NCBI GenBank assembly: GCA_044376515.1
Contig: JBILKV010000118.1
Location: forward strand, 1-13,141
Direction: 5' to 3'
DNA length: 13,141 nt
Source of the DNA: Chth-196 sp044376515
Lineage (GTDB): Bacteria > Verrucomicrobiota > Verrucomicrobiia > Chthoniobacterales > Chthoniobacteraceae
Position 1 is the first letter of the stretch, and the number at the start of each line of letters is the position of its first letter. The notes beneath the pieces were generated by a model. The model saw only the letters and a list, made by a program, of their open reading frames with translations, was not told the origin of the DNA and ran no database searches. The position numbers were made by a program, and so were the translations under genes. Below, piece by piece: positions 6,636 to 13,141 of this stretch.

Positions 6636-8306
6636 GTGAGTGCCAACACGGAGTTTATCCTCGAAATCCTGCAGGAGTCAGGTCTTGTCTCCAAGACGCA
6701 ACTAGACCGTGTGCTCGGGGAGCGGGGGCCCGCGGGCGCGGTGGACCGGTTGATCGAATTGGGGGTGCTCTCCGAGGAGGATTACATGCGCGCGCTTGCC
6801 GCACACGCCTCCATGGAGTTTGTGGACGTGGCGGTGATGAACATCGCCGAGGAGGTTTTGGCGGAGGTCCCCCGCGAACTCGCTGAGCGGTTCAAAGTCA
6901 TCCCCCTGGCGCGGACCGAGGGGGGATTGATGGTGGCGGTTTCCAATCCGTTGGATTTTGACACCTTTGACAGCCTGTCCCACATGCTGGGCAGCACCCC
7001 GGAGTACGTGTGCGGCACTCCGGGCGCTATCAAGGAGGCGCTCTTCAAGTGGTACAAGATCGGCAGCGACCCGTCCAAACTGCCCGTCTCCGACATTTAT
7101 CAGGTGGACGAGAAGGCGGATGGGGAAGCCGGGGACGCCCCGATCATCCGGATGGTGACCTCGCTCCTGATGGAGGCCTACAGCATGCGCGCCAGCGACA
7201 TCCATCTGGAGCCCATGGAAAAGGTCTTCCGGGTGCGGTTCCGCGTCGACGGCGTCCTGCAGGAAATGCAGAGCCCTCCCAAACGGCTGCAATCGGCTAT
7301 TTTGTCGCGCCTGAAGATTATGACGGGGACGATGTCCATCGCGGAAAAGCGGTTGCCGCAGGACGGCCGCATTCAGGTGACCGTGGGGCAGCGCCAGGTG
7401 GACCTGCGTGTCTCAACGGTCCCTACCACTCAGGGGGAGAGCATCGTGATGCGTATCCTGGACAAATCCGCCCTGCAACTGGGCCTCTCCCAGTTGGGGT
7501 TTTTGTCCGACGACCAGGCCATCTTCGAGCGTCTCATCACCCTGCCGGACGGGATCCTGCTGGTGACAGGGCCCACCGGTTCGGGAAAGACGACCACCCT
7601 GTACGCCTGCCTGAACTACATCAACCGGCCGGACAAAAAGCTCATCACCGTGGAGGATCCCGTGGAATACCAGATGGCGGGGATCAATCAGGTGCAGGTC
7701 AACACCGAGATCGGGATGACCTTCCCGGCCGCCCTGCGTTCCATGCTGCGGCAGGCTCCCAACGTGGTGATGATCGGGGAAATTCGCGACCCCGAAACGG
7801 CCAATATCGCCATCAATGCTTCGCTGACCGGGCACCTGGTTTTCTCAACCCTCCACACCAATGACGCACCCGGGGCGGTGGCGCGCCTGGTCGACATCGG
7901 GGTCCAGCCATTTCTGGTTTCCTCTGCGGTGCGTGCCGTTCTGGCCCAGCGCCTGGTGCGGCGAATCTGCCCGAAGTGCCGGCAACCGGCGGAGTTGCTG
8001 CCCTCGGACATGCGGGCGCTGGGGATCGACGCGATGCAGGCGGCCGGGGCGTCGGTGTCGCGCGGGGCCGGGTGCGATTCCTGCCGGCAGAACGGTTACC
8101 GTGGGCGCGCGGGAATCTTCGAGTTTTTTGTCGTCGACGACGAGGTGCGCTGCATGATCAACGAACGGGCCACGACGTTGCAGTTGCGCAAGCGGGCCCG
8201 TGAGATGGGGATGCGCACCATGCGCGAGGACGGGATCCGTAAAGTGCTTTCGGGGATGACGACGGCCGATGAGGTCATTTCGGTGACCATGGGGGACAAG
8301 GAATAG
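6636..8306 (+). CDS. GspE/PilB-type secretion/pilus assembly ATPase, paralogue 1
   Basis: The product has 556 residues from GTG 6636. The frame is open further upstream but has no ATG, and the extra 56 residues look like non-coding sequence, so GTG is preferred despite lacking a Shine-Dalgarno. Residues 1 to about 150 form the N-terminal T2SSE_N/MshEN-like domain; I do not see the RLG motif of the c-di-GMP-binding type. The AAA-like T2SSE core follows: ASDIHLEP, Walker A GPTGSGKT (312-319), Asp box VEDPVEY (339-345), Walker B with MIGEIRDPETA (Glu382) and the His box GHLVFSTLHTNDA. A zinc tetracysteine sits at Cys445, Cys448, Cys480 and Cys483. All catalytic residues are present. It should act as a cytoplasmic hexameric motor that powers pilin or pseudopilin assembly on the PilC/GspF platform encoded downstream. 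Confidence 0.93.
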   Translation: MSANTEFILEILQESGLVSKTQLDRVLGERGPAGAVDRLIELGVLSEEDYMRALAAHASMEFVDVAVMNIAEEVLAEVPRELAERFKVIPLARTEGGLMVAVSNPLDFDTFDSLSHMLGSTPEYVCGTPGAIKEALFKWYKIGSDPSKLPVSDIYQVDEKADGEAGDAPIIRMVTSLLMEAYSMRASDIHLEPMEKVFRVRFRVDGVLQEMQSPPKRLQSAILSRLKIMTGTMSIAEKRLPQDGRIQVTVGQRQVDLRVSTVPTTQGESIVMRILDKSALQLGLSQLGFLSDDQAIFERLITLPDGILLVTGPTGSGKTTTLYACLNYINRPDKKLITVEDPVEYQMAGINQVQVNTEIGMTFPAALRSMLRQAPNVVMIGEIRDPETANIAINASLTGHLVFSTLHTNDAPGAVARLVDIGVQPFLVSSAVRAVLAQRLVRRICPKCRQPAELLPSDMRALGIDAMQAAGASVSRGAGCDSCRQNGYRGRAGIFEFFVVDDEVRCMINERATTLQLRKRAREMGMRTMREDGIRKVLSGMTTADEVISVTMGDKE

Positions 8307-8330
8307 CGGCGACAGAAAGGCACTTTCGAC

Positions 8331-9986
8331 ATGAATCACGCTCAAGTCTTGGAACTGCTCGCGGAGCAGGGGTTGATTGCGGAGGAGGTGATCGAGGACG
8401 TGGCCTTCGAGGCGACGCACACCGGCCTTCCTGTGGCCAAAGTGCTGGAAAAGAGGGATTTACTTACTGAAGGTCAGTTCTATGACTCCATAGCGCAGAC
8501 GCTGGGCCTCGAGGCGGTCAGCCTGGAGGGGGTCGAGTTGCCGGAGGAACTCATCAAGCTGTTGCCGGTGGGGTTGGCCCAGCTGCACCGGGCCATTCCG
8601 GTGGGATGGGACGGCCATGCGCTCCAGATTGCGATGGTGGACCCGTTCCATCACCAGTCGATTGAGGACCTCCGCTTTGCACTCGGCGTGGAGGTGCAGT
8701 TGGTGATCGCGCCGGAGGACGAGGTCGTCGAACTGCTGCGGCGTTGCTACAGCCGCGGGGCGGGGGAGATGAAGGAGGTGCTCAACCAACTCGAGGCGGA
8801 AGCGGAGGACGCCCTCAACGAGGACTCCGCGGCGGCGCCGATTGTTCGGTACGTAGACCTCGTCATGCAGCAGGCGATCAACGACCGGGCCTCCGACATT
8901 CATTTCGAGCCCTTCGAACACGACTTCAAGATCCGCTACCGGGTGGACGGCGCGCTCTACGAGATGGCCCCGCCCCCGAGGCATCTGGCGGCCTCTATCA
9001 TTTCGCGGGTGAAGGTCATGGCCAACCTCAACATCGCCGAACGCCGGTTGCCTCAGGACGGGCGTATCCAGCGGGAGGTGGGGGGGCGTCAGGTGGACAT
9101 GCGTGTTTCGACGCTGCCGACCCAGTTTGGTGAGAGCGTGGTGCTGCGTGTGCTGGATCGTTCGAGCGTGAACCTGAGTCTGGAGGCGCTCGGGATGCCC
9201 AAGAACATCTACGACTACTTGATGCACACCATCGAGTTGCCCAACGGGATTTTCATCGTGACCGGTCCGACCGGTTCGGGCAAGACGACGACCCTCTACG
9301 CGTGTCTGGACAAAATCAACACGATCGACGCGAAGGTCCTCACCGCCGAGGATCCGGTGGAGTTTGACATCGAGGGCATTGTGCAGGTCCCAGTCAACGA
9401 GGGGATCGGGCTGACCTTCGCCCGGGTGCTCCGCGCCTTTCTGCGGCAGGATCCAGACCGGATCATGGTGGGGGAAACCCGCGACGTGGAAACGGCCCAG
9501 ATCGCCATTCAGGCGAGCCTGACAGGGCATCTCGTGCTGACAACGCTGCACACCAATGACGCGCCGGGGGCGGTGACCCGCCTGATCGACATGGGGGTGG
9601 AGCCCTTCATGATTTCGGCTGCGCTGGAGGGCGTGCTGGGGCAGAGGCTGATCCGCAAGGTGTGCGCCCAGTGCCGGACCCCCTACGAACCGACGGAGGC
9701 GGTTCTCTTCCAGTTGGGGCTCTCGCCGCACGAGATCGGGGACAAACACTTCTACTACGGGGCGGGGTGTGCGGCGTGCAACAGCACCGGATACCGCGGA
9801 CGCAAGGGGATCTACGAGCTGCTGGACGTCAACGAACCGCTGCGCGAATTGATCAACCAGCGCGCTCCAAGCGTCGTGCTCAAACAGAAGGCGATCGAGC
9901 TGGGCATGTCCACGTTGCGGGAGGACGGTCTGCGGTTGATTTTCGACGGAGAGACTTCCATCGAGGAAGTTTTGAAGTACACCTAG
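8331..9986 (+). CDS. pilB: GspE/PilB-type secretion/pilus assembly ATPase, paralogue 2
   Basis: The product has 551 residues from ATG 8331, 24 bases after paralogue 1. GAAAGG (8315-8320) serves as ribosome-binding site but is partly buried in a small hairpin, GAAAG-GCA-CTTTC. An N-terminal T2SSE_N/MshEN-like domain (1 to about 155) precedes the T2SSE core with ASDIHFEP, Walker A GPTGSGKT (312-319), Asp box AEDPVEF, Walker B MVGETRDVETA (Glu382), His box GHLVLTTLHTNDA, and zinc cysteines 445, 448, 480 and 483. Each of these falls at the same residue number as in paralogue 1. The usual GEIRD is GETRD here. It is full length, so it is not a PilT retraction ATPase, which lacks the N-terminal domain. 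Whether the two form one mixed motor or two alternative motors cannot be told from sequence. Confidence 0.93.
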   Translation: MNHAQVLELLAEQGLIAEEVIEDVAFEATHTGLPVAKVLEKRDLLTEGQFYDSIAQTLGLEAVSLEGVELPEELIKLLPVGLAQLHRAIPVGWDGHALQIAMVDPFHHQSIEDLRFALGVEVQLVIAPEDEVVELLRRCYSRGAGEMKEVLNQLEAEAEDALNEDSAAAPIVRYVDLVMQQAINDRASDIHFEPFEHDFKIRYRVDGALYEMAPPPRHLAASIISRVKVMANLNIAERRLPQDGRIQREVGGRQVDMRVSTLPTQFGESVVLRVLDRSSVNLSLEALGMPKNIYDYLMHTIELPNGIFIVTGPTGSGKTTTLYACLDKINTIDAKVLTAEDPVEFDIEGIVQVPVNEGIGLTFARVLRAFLRQDPDRIMVGETRDVETAQIAIQASLTGHLVLTTLHTNDAPGAVTRLIDMGVEPFMISAALEGVLGQRLIRKVCAQCRTPYEPTEAVLFQLGLSPHEIGDKHFYYGAGCAACNSTGYRGRKGIYELLDVNEPLRELINQRAPSVVLKQKAIELGMSTLREDGLRLIFDGETSIEEVLKYT

Positions 9987-10030
9987 GCTGCCGCTGTCGG
10001 AGGTAAGCCGCACCCAAAACCCCTCGGAAT

Positions 10031-11362
10031 ATGGCCAAATTCGAATACGTCGCACTCAATGCACAAGGGCAGGAGTCGCGGGGAATCCTTGACGCTTCTT
10101 CCACCAACGAGGCGGTGGCAAGCCTTCGCAAGTTGGGCTTTTTCCCCACCAGCGTGACCGAGGCTGGCAAGGGCGGCGCGACGGCGGTCGCCGTGAAGGC
10201 GGCCGCGCCGGTGGCCGCTGCGGGGACCCCGGTGGTGGCGGCGGGTAAGGGCAAAGGCAAGCCGAAGGCCGGGGGCGGGGGCTTCAAACTGTTTGAACGC
10301 AAGACGGTGGATGGGAAAATCCTGATGATTTTCACGCGCCAGCTGGCGACCCTCATTGATGCGGGTCTTCCGCTCTTGCGCGGGCTGGAGGTGCTTGGAA
10401 AGCAGGAGAAGGATCCGGTGCTTAAGAAAATCATCACCTCCATCTCCGAGTCCGTGCAGAGCGGGAGCACCTTTTCCGAGGCGCTTGGCCACAACCCCCT
10501 GGTGTTCACCAAGCTGTTTGTGAACATGGTGAAGGCTGGGGAGCTGGGCGGGGTACTGGAGCTGGTGCTCAACCGGTTGGCAGAGTTTCAGGAGAAGGCG
10601 CAGAAGCTGCGCAACAAGGTGAAGTCGGCCATGACTTATCCGTTGGTGGTGTTGACGATCGCCGTTCTGATTCTGGTGTTTTTGCTGGCATTCATCGTCC
10701 CAAGTTTCGAGCAGCTCTTTAAAGACATGCTCGGCAACAAGCCCCTACCCGCGCTGACCCGGTTCATCATGGACATCAGCAAAACGCTGGTGACCAACTG
10801 GTACCTCGCCCTCGGTGCGGTCGTGGGGGCCGGTCTAGGCTGGAAGGCCGTCAACAATTCGCCCAAGGGGCGGGTGTTGCTCGACAAACTGGCCCTGCGC
10901 CTGCCGCTCTTCGGGGACCTGACCCGCAAGAGCTCCATCAGCCGTTTCACGCGCACACTGGGGACCCTGGTGACCAGCGGGGTTCCCATTCTTCAGGCGC
11001 TGATCATCACCCGCGAAACCGCCGGCAACTCGATCATTGCGGACGCTGTGATGAAGGTGCACGACGCGGTGAAGGAGGGGGAGTCGATCGTGACCCCGAT
11101 GGAGGGTAGTGGCGTCTTCCCGCCGATGGTGATTTCCATGGTGGACGTGGGCGAGGAGACGGGGCAACTCCCGGACATGCTGCTCAAGATCGCTGATGTG
11201 TTTGACGACGAGGTGGACAACACGGTGGATGCTCTCACCTCGCTGCTCGAACCGCTGATGATCGTTTTCCTCGCCGTCATCGTGGGGACGATCGTTATCG
11301 CGCTGTTCCTGCCCATGGTCTCGCTGGTGCAGAACATGAGCAACCCGGGGGCCGGCGGCTAG
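10031..11362 (+). CDS. pilC: Type IV pilus/type II secretion inner-membrane platform protein (PilC/GspF)
   Basis: The product has 443 residues. The N-terminus MAKFEYVALNAQGQESRG is characteristic of the family. Two T2SSF domains (about 98-221 and 302-424) each contain the LIDAGLPLLRGL / LVTSGVPILQAL signature and a GEETGQL-type motif (KAGELGG at 168-174, VGEETGQL at 373-380). Three membrane segments are visible, at about 204-226, 255-274 and 405-430. An Ala/Gly/Lys/Pro-rich linker (about 44-84) separates the short N-terminal cap from the first domain and is longer and lower in complexity than usual. The protein is the membrane partner of the two ATPases just upstream and would couple ATP hydrolysis to pseudopilin extraction. 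The gap to paralogue 2 is 44 bases. A small hairpin (AAGCG-GGGC-CGCTT, 11364-11377) directly follows its stop. The start ATG has no clear Shine-Dalgarno. Confidence 0.93.
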   Translation: MAKFEYVALNAQGQESRGILDASSTNEAVASLRKLGFFPTSVTEAGKGGATAVAVKAAAPVAAAGTPVVAAGKGKGKPKAGGGGFKLFERKTVDGKILMIFTRQLATLIDAGLPLLRGLEVLGKQEKDPVLKKIITSISESVQSGSTFSEALGHNPLVFTKLFVNMVKAGELGGVLELVLNRLAEFQEKAQKLRNKVKSAMTYPLVVLTIAVLILVFLLAFIVPSFEQLFKDMLGNKPLPALTRFIMDISKTLVTNWYLALGAVVGAGLGWKAVNNSPKGRVLLDKLALRLPLFGDLTRKSSISRFTRTLGTLVTSGVPILQALIITRETAGNSIIADAVMKVHDAVKEGESIVTPMEGSGVFPPMVISMVDVGEETGQLPDMLLKIADVFDDEVDNTVDALTSLLEPLMIVFLAVIVGTIVIALFLPMVSLVQNMSNPGAGG

Positions 11363-11420
11363 GAAGCGGGGCCGCTTTCCGCACCCGGCGGAGGGGGCTC
11401 GTTACATCTGGAATCATCTC

Positions 11421-12014
11421 ATGCGCAAAATCTTACGGCGCCCCGAACCGGGCTTCACTCTGGTCGAACTCTTGGTGGTCCTAGGGGTCATTGGCCTTCT
11501 GATGGGCATGGCGCTCGGGGTCCAGCGCTATGCGATGACCAAGTCGGCCCGGAGTCGCGCCGAGGCGGAGATCGCCGGTTTCTCCGCCGCCGCGGAGGCT
11601 TTCAAGGCGGACCAAGCCACTTATCCACGGTCCGGGGACACGGATGCGTTGGAGTCCATCGACAACGGGGACCACAACTCCTTCCTGAACGCCAACAAGT
11701 CGCTCTACATTCTGCTCTCCGGGGATGCGGATTTGAATGGCAAAGCCGATGCGACCGAGGGGATTGCGAACGCGCTTCCCTCGTACTTCGGATTCAAATC
11801 TGCGCAACTGCGTTTGGACGGCGACCGGGTGGCCTACATCCGGGATCCGTGGGACTCGGGGGGCGATCAGCGGCCGTATGGATACTCCACCAAGCGGGCT
11901 GCGGCCCTGCAGGCGGGGGCGGATGATCCGAGGGCCGGATACAACATCACCTTTGATCTCTGGAGCACGGGGCACATTCCCTCCAAAAGGGGAGCGTGGA
12001 TCAAGAATTGGTAG
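11421..12014 (+). CDS. GspG-like pseudopilin with type IV prepilin signal
   Basis: The product has 197 residues. The leader MRKILRRPEPG ends at Gly11, with Phe12 as the expected mature N-terminus and Glu16 at mature position +5, followed by the hydrophobic helix TLVELLVVLGVIGLLMGMALG. This is a textbook class III signal cleaved and methylated by prepilin peptidase. The C-terminal globular domain contains YIRDPWDSGGDQRPYGYS and ITFDLWSTG, matching the DPWG-P-YxY...FDLxSxG pattern of GspG major pseudopilins. Residues 102-110 (DADLNGKAD) look like a calcium-binding loop. The gene lies 58 bases after the platform gene and is probably in the same operon. A minor pseudopilin is possible, but the C-terminal pattern favours GspG-like. 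No other pseudopilin is present in the window. Confidence 0.88.
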   Translation: MRKILRRPEPGFTLVELLVVLGVIGLLMGMALGVQRYAMTKSARSRAEAEIAGFSAAAEAFKADQATYPRSGDTDALESIDNGDHNSFLNANKSLYILLSGDADLNGKADATEGIANALPSYFGFKSAQLRLDGDRVAYIRDPWDSGGDQRPYGYSTKRAAALQAGADDPRAGYNITFDLWSTGHIPSKRGAWIKNW

Positions 12015-12053
12015 CCGGCCGCGTCGCCGCCCGCCTCTCGGCGGATTTCGGGG

Positions 12054-12100
12054 CGAAGGCGGGGCGGATGCGCCGAGGCGGTTGCCTTCGACGCATCCGC
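12054..12100. terminator. Inverted repeat between convergent genes, possible bidirectional terminator
   Basis: GCGGATGCG (12064-12072) is perfectly complementary to CGCATCCGC (12092-12100), a 9-bp GC-rich stem that lies between the stops of the pseudopilin and the convergent esterase gene. A competing 7-bp pair, CGAAGGC (12054-12060) with GCCTTCG (12084-12090), crosses it. There is no strong T-run on either side, so an intrinsic terminator is only a reasonable guess from position and stem strength. Confidence 0.4.
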
Positions 12101-12109
12101 GAAGGAACG

Positions 12110-13141
12110 CTACTTTGCCGGCGCCTGAACGGCGGGTTTGGGCTTGGTGACCATCTCGAAGTCGTCGGTGCGGAAGGGGGTGAGCGGGAGGCCCTCCTGA
12201 CTGGTGAGATTGCAAACCGGGTTGTTTGCCCAGGCGTAACGCACGGCGATGGGGGCGGGCACCTTGTCGGATTCCAATTCGACCTTGTCAGCGCCAACGA
12301 CCTTGCCTTTGGCGAAATGCCAGACCTTGTCTTCGCCGCATACTGCGAAACCCACGGCCTCCAGCACGTCGAAGGGGCGGAGGGAACTGCCAAAACAGTC
12401 GATGCTCACAACCGCCTTGGCGCCTTGGATCTCCAGTTTTTTGAATTCCGGGCTGCGGTAGGGGATTTTGATGCCGTAATCCTTGGCGAGCGCCCAGCGG
12501 ACCAGACGGGCAGCCACGTCATGCTTGTTTTTGGGATGGATGTCCCTGCCCTCGCCGAGGTCTGTGATCACGGCTTGACCGGTGTTGGGAAGGGCCATGG
12601 TTTTGGTCTGGCTCTCGCGTAACTCGGCCCAGGTGCTGTCGCCCGGCGTCGGAGACTCGGCCATGAAATCCGCCAACTGCACCCAGTAGAAGGGGAAGTC
12701 GCCCTGATTCCACTCGCGGCGCCATTCACTGATGAGAAAGGGGAAGAGTTCGCGGTATTCGTAAGCTCGGCCGCTGTTGCTTTCCCCCTGGTACCAGATG
12801 GCACCCTTGATGCCGTAGCCGATGGTGGGATTCAGGACCCCGTTGAAGATGTTGGCCGGGCGCTGGTTGCCTGTGAGCCAGGCGGCGGGAGACTGGGGCG
12901 GCCTCGGGGCGGGTTTGCCCTCCGCCTTTGCTTTGGCAGCTGCCTCCTTGTGTTTTTCCAGCGCCTCCTCGTATTCGGTTTGGGCTGCGGGGGAATGCTT
13001 TTGGGCCTCGGTTTTGCGCGTGTTATCCATCAGCACCGCAAACCGCGGATCCTGCTCAAGACGTTCGCGCCGGATCCAAGCCTCGGCGGCTGAACCGCCC
13101 CAGGCGTTGTCAATCAGGCCCACGGGCACATTCACGACCTG
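12110..13141 (-). CDS. Sialate O-acetylesterase family protein (5' end outside window)
   Basis: The last 343 residues are present; the frame remains open to the window edge. NVPVGLIDNAWGGSAAEAW, IKGAIWYQGESNSGR (with GESN at about 119-122 of the visible part) and GRDIHPKNKHDVAARL (Asp200 and His202 as the likely catalytic pair) are the conserved blocks of the SASA family of SGNH-type esterases. These remove O-acetyl groups from sialic acids or, in many environmental bacteria, from other acetylated glycans. The nucleophile block (GQSN) and any signal peptide would lie upstream, off the window. A charged Ala/Lys/Glu helix and Pro-rich segment (about 48-85) is inserted between conserved blocks, as is common in planctomycete and verrucomicrobial members. 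The C-terminus after about residue 225 forms a beta-rich tail ending in a Pro/Ala/Lys stretch. It is convergent with the pseudopilin and probably extracytoplasmic. Confidence 0.9.
   Translation of the reverse strand, partial: QVVNVPVGLIDNAWGGSAAEAWIRRERLEQDPRFAVLMDNTRKTEAQKHSPAAQTEYEEALEKHKEAAAKAKAEGKPAPRPPQSPAAWLTGNQRPANIFNGVLNPTIGYGIKGAIWYQGESNSGRAYEYRELFPFLISEWRREWNQGDFPFYWVQLADFMAESPTPGDSTWAELRESQTKTMALPNTGQAVITDLGEGRDIHPKNKHDVAARLVRWALAKDYGIKIPYRSPEFKKLEIQGAKAVVSIDCFGSSLRPFDVLEAVGFAVCGEDKVWHFAKGKVVGADKVELESDKVPAPIAVRYAWANNPVCNLTSQEGLPLTPFRTDDFEMVTKPKPAVQAPAK

Noticed and set aside
7010..7864. A 284-codon plus-strand frame inside the first ATPase gene
   Set aside because: Out-of-frame shadow of the ATPase; composition (Gly/Arg/His-rich) is not protein-like and no motif is present.
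8460..10055. A 531-codon open frame antisense to the second ATPase gene
   Set aside because: It mirrors a highly conserved ATPase gene; GC-rich codon use keeps the antisense frame open. Its translation is rich in His, Arg and Gln with no recognisable domain.
11481..12215. A 244-codon minus-strand frame over the pseudopilin
   Set aside because: Antisense shadow of the pseudopilin, which has a clear prepilin signal and GspG-like C-terminus.
12850..13020. Ala/Lys/Glu and Pro-rich insertion in the esterase as a novelty
   Set aside because: Similar helical, Pro-rich insertions are usual in planctomycete and verrucomicrobial members of this family.
13040..13141. GTG at 13135 as the esterase start
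   Set aside because: The frame is open to the window edge, and the conserved blocks expected before NVPVGLIDNAWGG, including the GQSN nucleophile block, are missing, so the gene starts outside the window.

Overview
The window is GC-rich bacterial chromosome, most likely from the Verrucomicrobiota or a close PVC relative. That is an inference from three things: a large PKD/Asp-box exoprotein with a metzincin protease domain, two consecutive full-length GspE/PilB ATPases feeding a PilC/GspF and a GspG-like pseudopilin, and a sialate O-acetylesterase of the kind common in these groups. No marker gene in the window fixes the taxon.

Layout. (1) Positions 1-3798, minus strand: the N-terminal 1266 residues of a very large secreted metalloprotease (HEFGHIYGLGH motif) followed by alternating PKD and Asp-box propeller modules; its C-terminus lies beyond the window. 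(2) 3799-4223: intergenic DNA ending in a compact promoter/operator. (3) 4224-4689, plus strand: a two-gene toxin-antitoxin operon (ribbon-helix-helix antitoxin, RelE/ParE-type toxin). (4) 4686-5208, minus strand: gene debris, namely the C-terminal tail of a type I restriction specificity subunit (HsdS) with a one-base frameshift in a C8 tract, and an unrecognised ORF that may be an integrase N-terminal remnant. This debris lies just downstream of an intact tRNA-Cys(GCA) gene (5307-5377, minus), which looks like the scar of an island that once used the tRNA as its attachment site. (5) 5506-6285, plus: a PhnP-like metallo-beta-lactamase-fold phosphodiesterase, followed immediately by a 12-bp G-rich tandem repeat (7.4 copies). 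(6) 6636-12014, plus: a type IV pilus / type II secretion cluster of ATPase 1, ATPase 2, the inner-membrane platform protein and a pseudopilin. A possible promoter and a structured leader lie upstream at 6461-6635. (7) 12110-13141, minus: the C-terminal part of a sialate O-acetylesterase, convergent with the pseudopilin.

How the genes work together. The pilus/secretion cluster supplies the cytoplasmic motor(s), platform and one pseudopilin; the outer-membrane secretin and prepilin peptidase must be encoded elsewhere. The metalloprotease and esterase are plausible extracytoplasmic enzymes of a polymer-degrading lifestyle, but nothing in the sequence shows that they are clients of this machine. 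The most unusual points are the two strictly co-linear ATPases, the repeated PKD-propeller architecture, the frameshifted HsdS fossil next to the toxin-antitoxin pair and tRNA-Cys, the near-leaderless toxin-antitoxin promoter with a palindrome in its spacer, and the repeat array abutting the phosphodiesterase stop codon. I did not find a clearly new multi-gene system.
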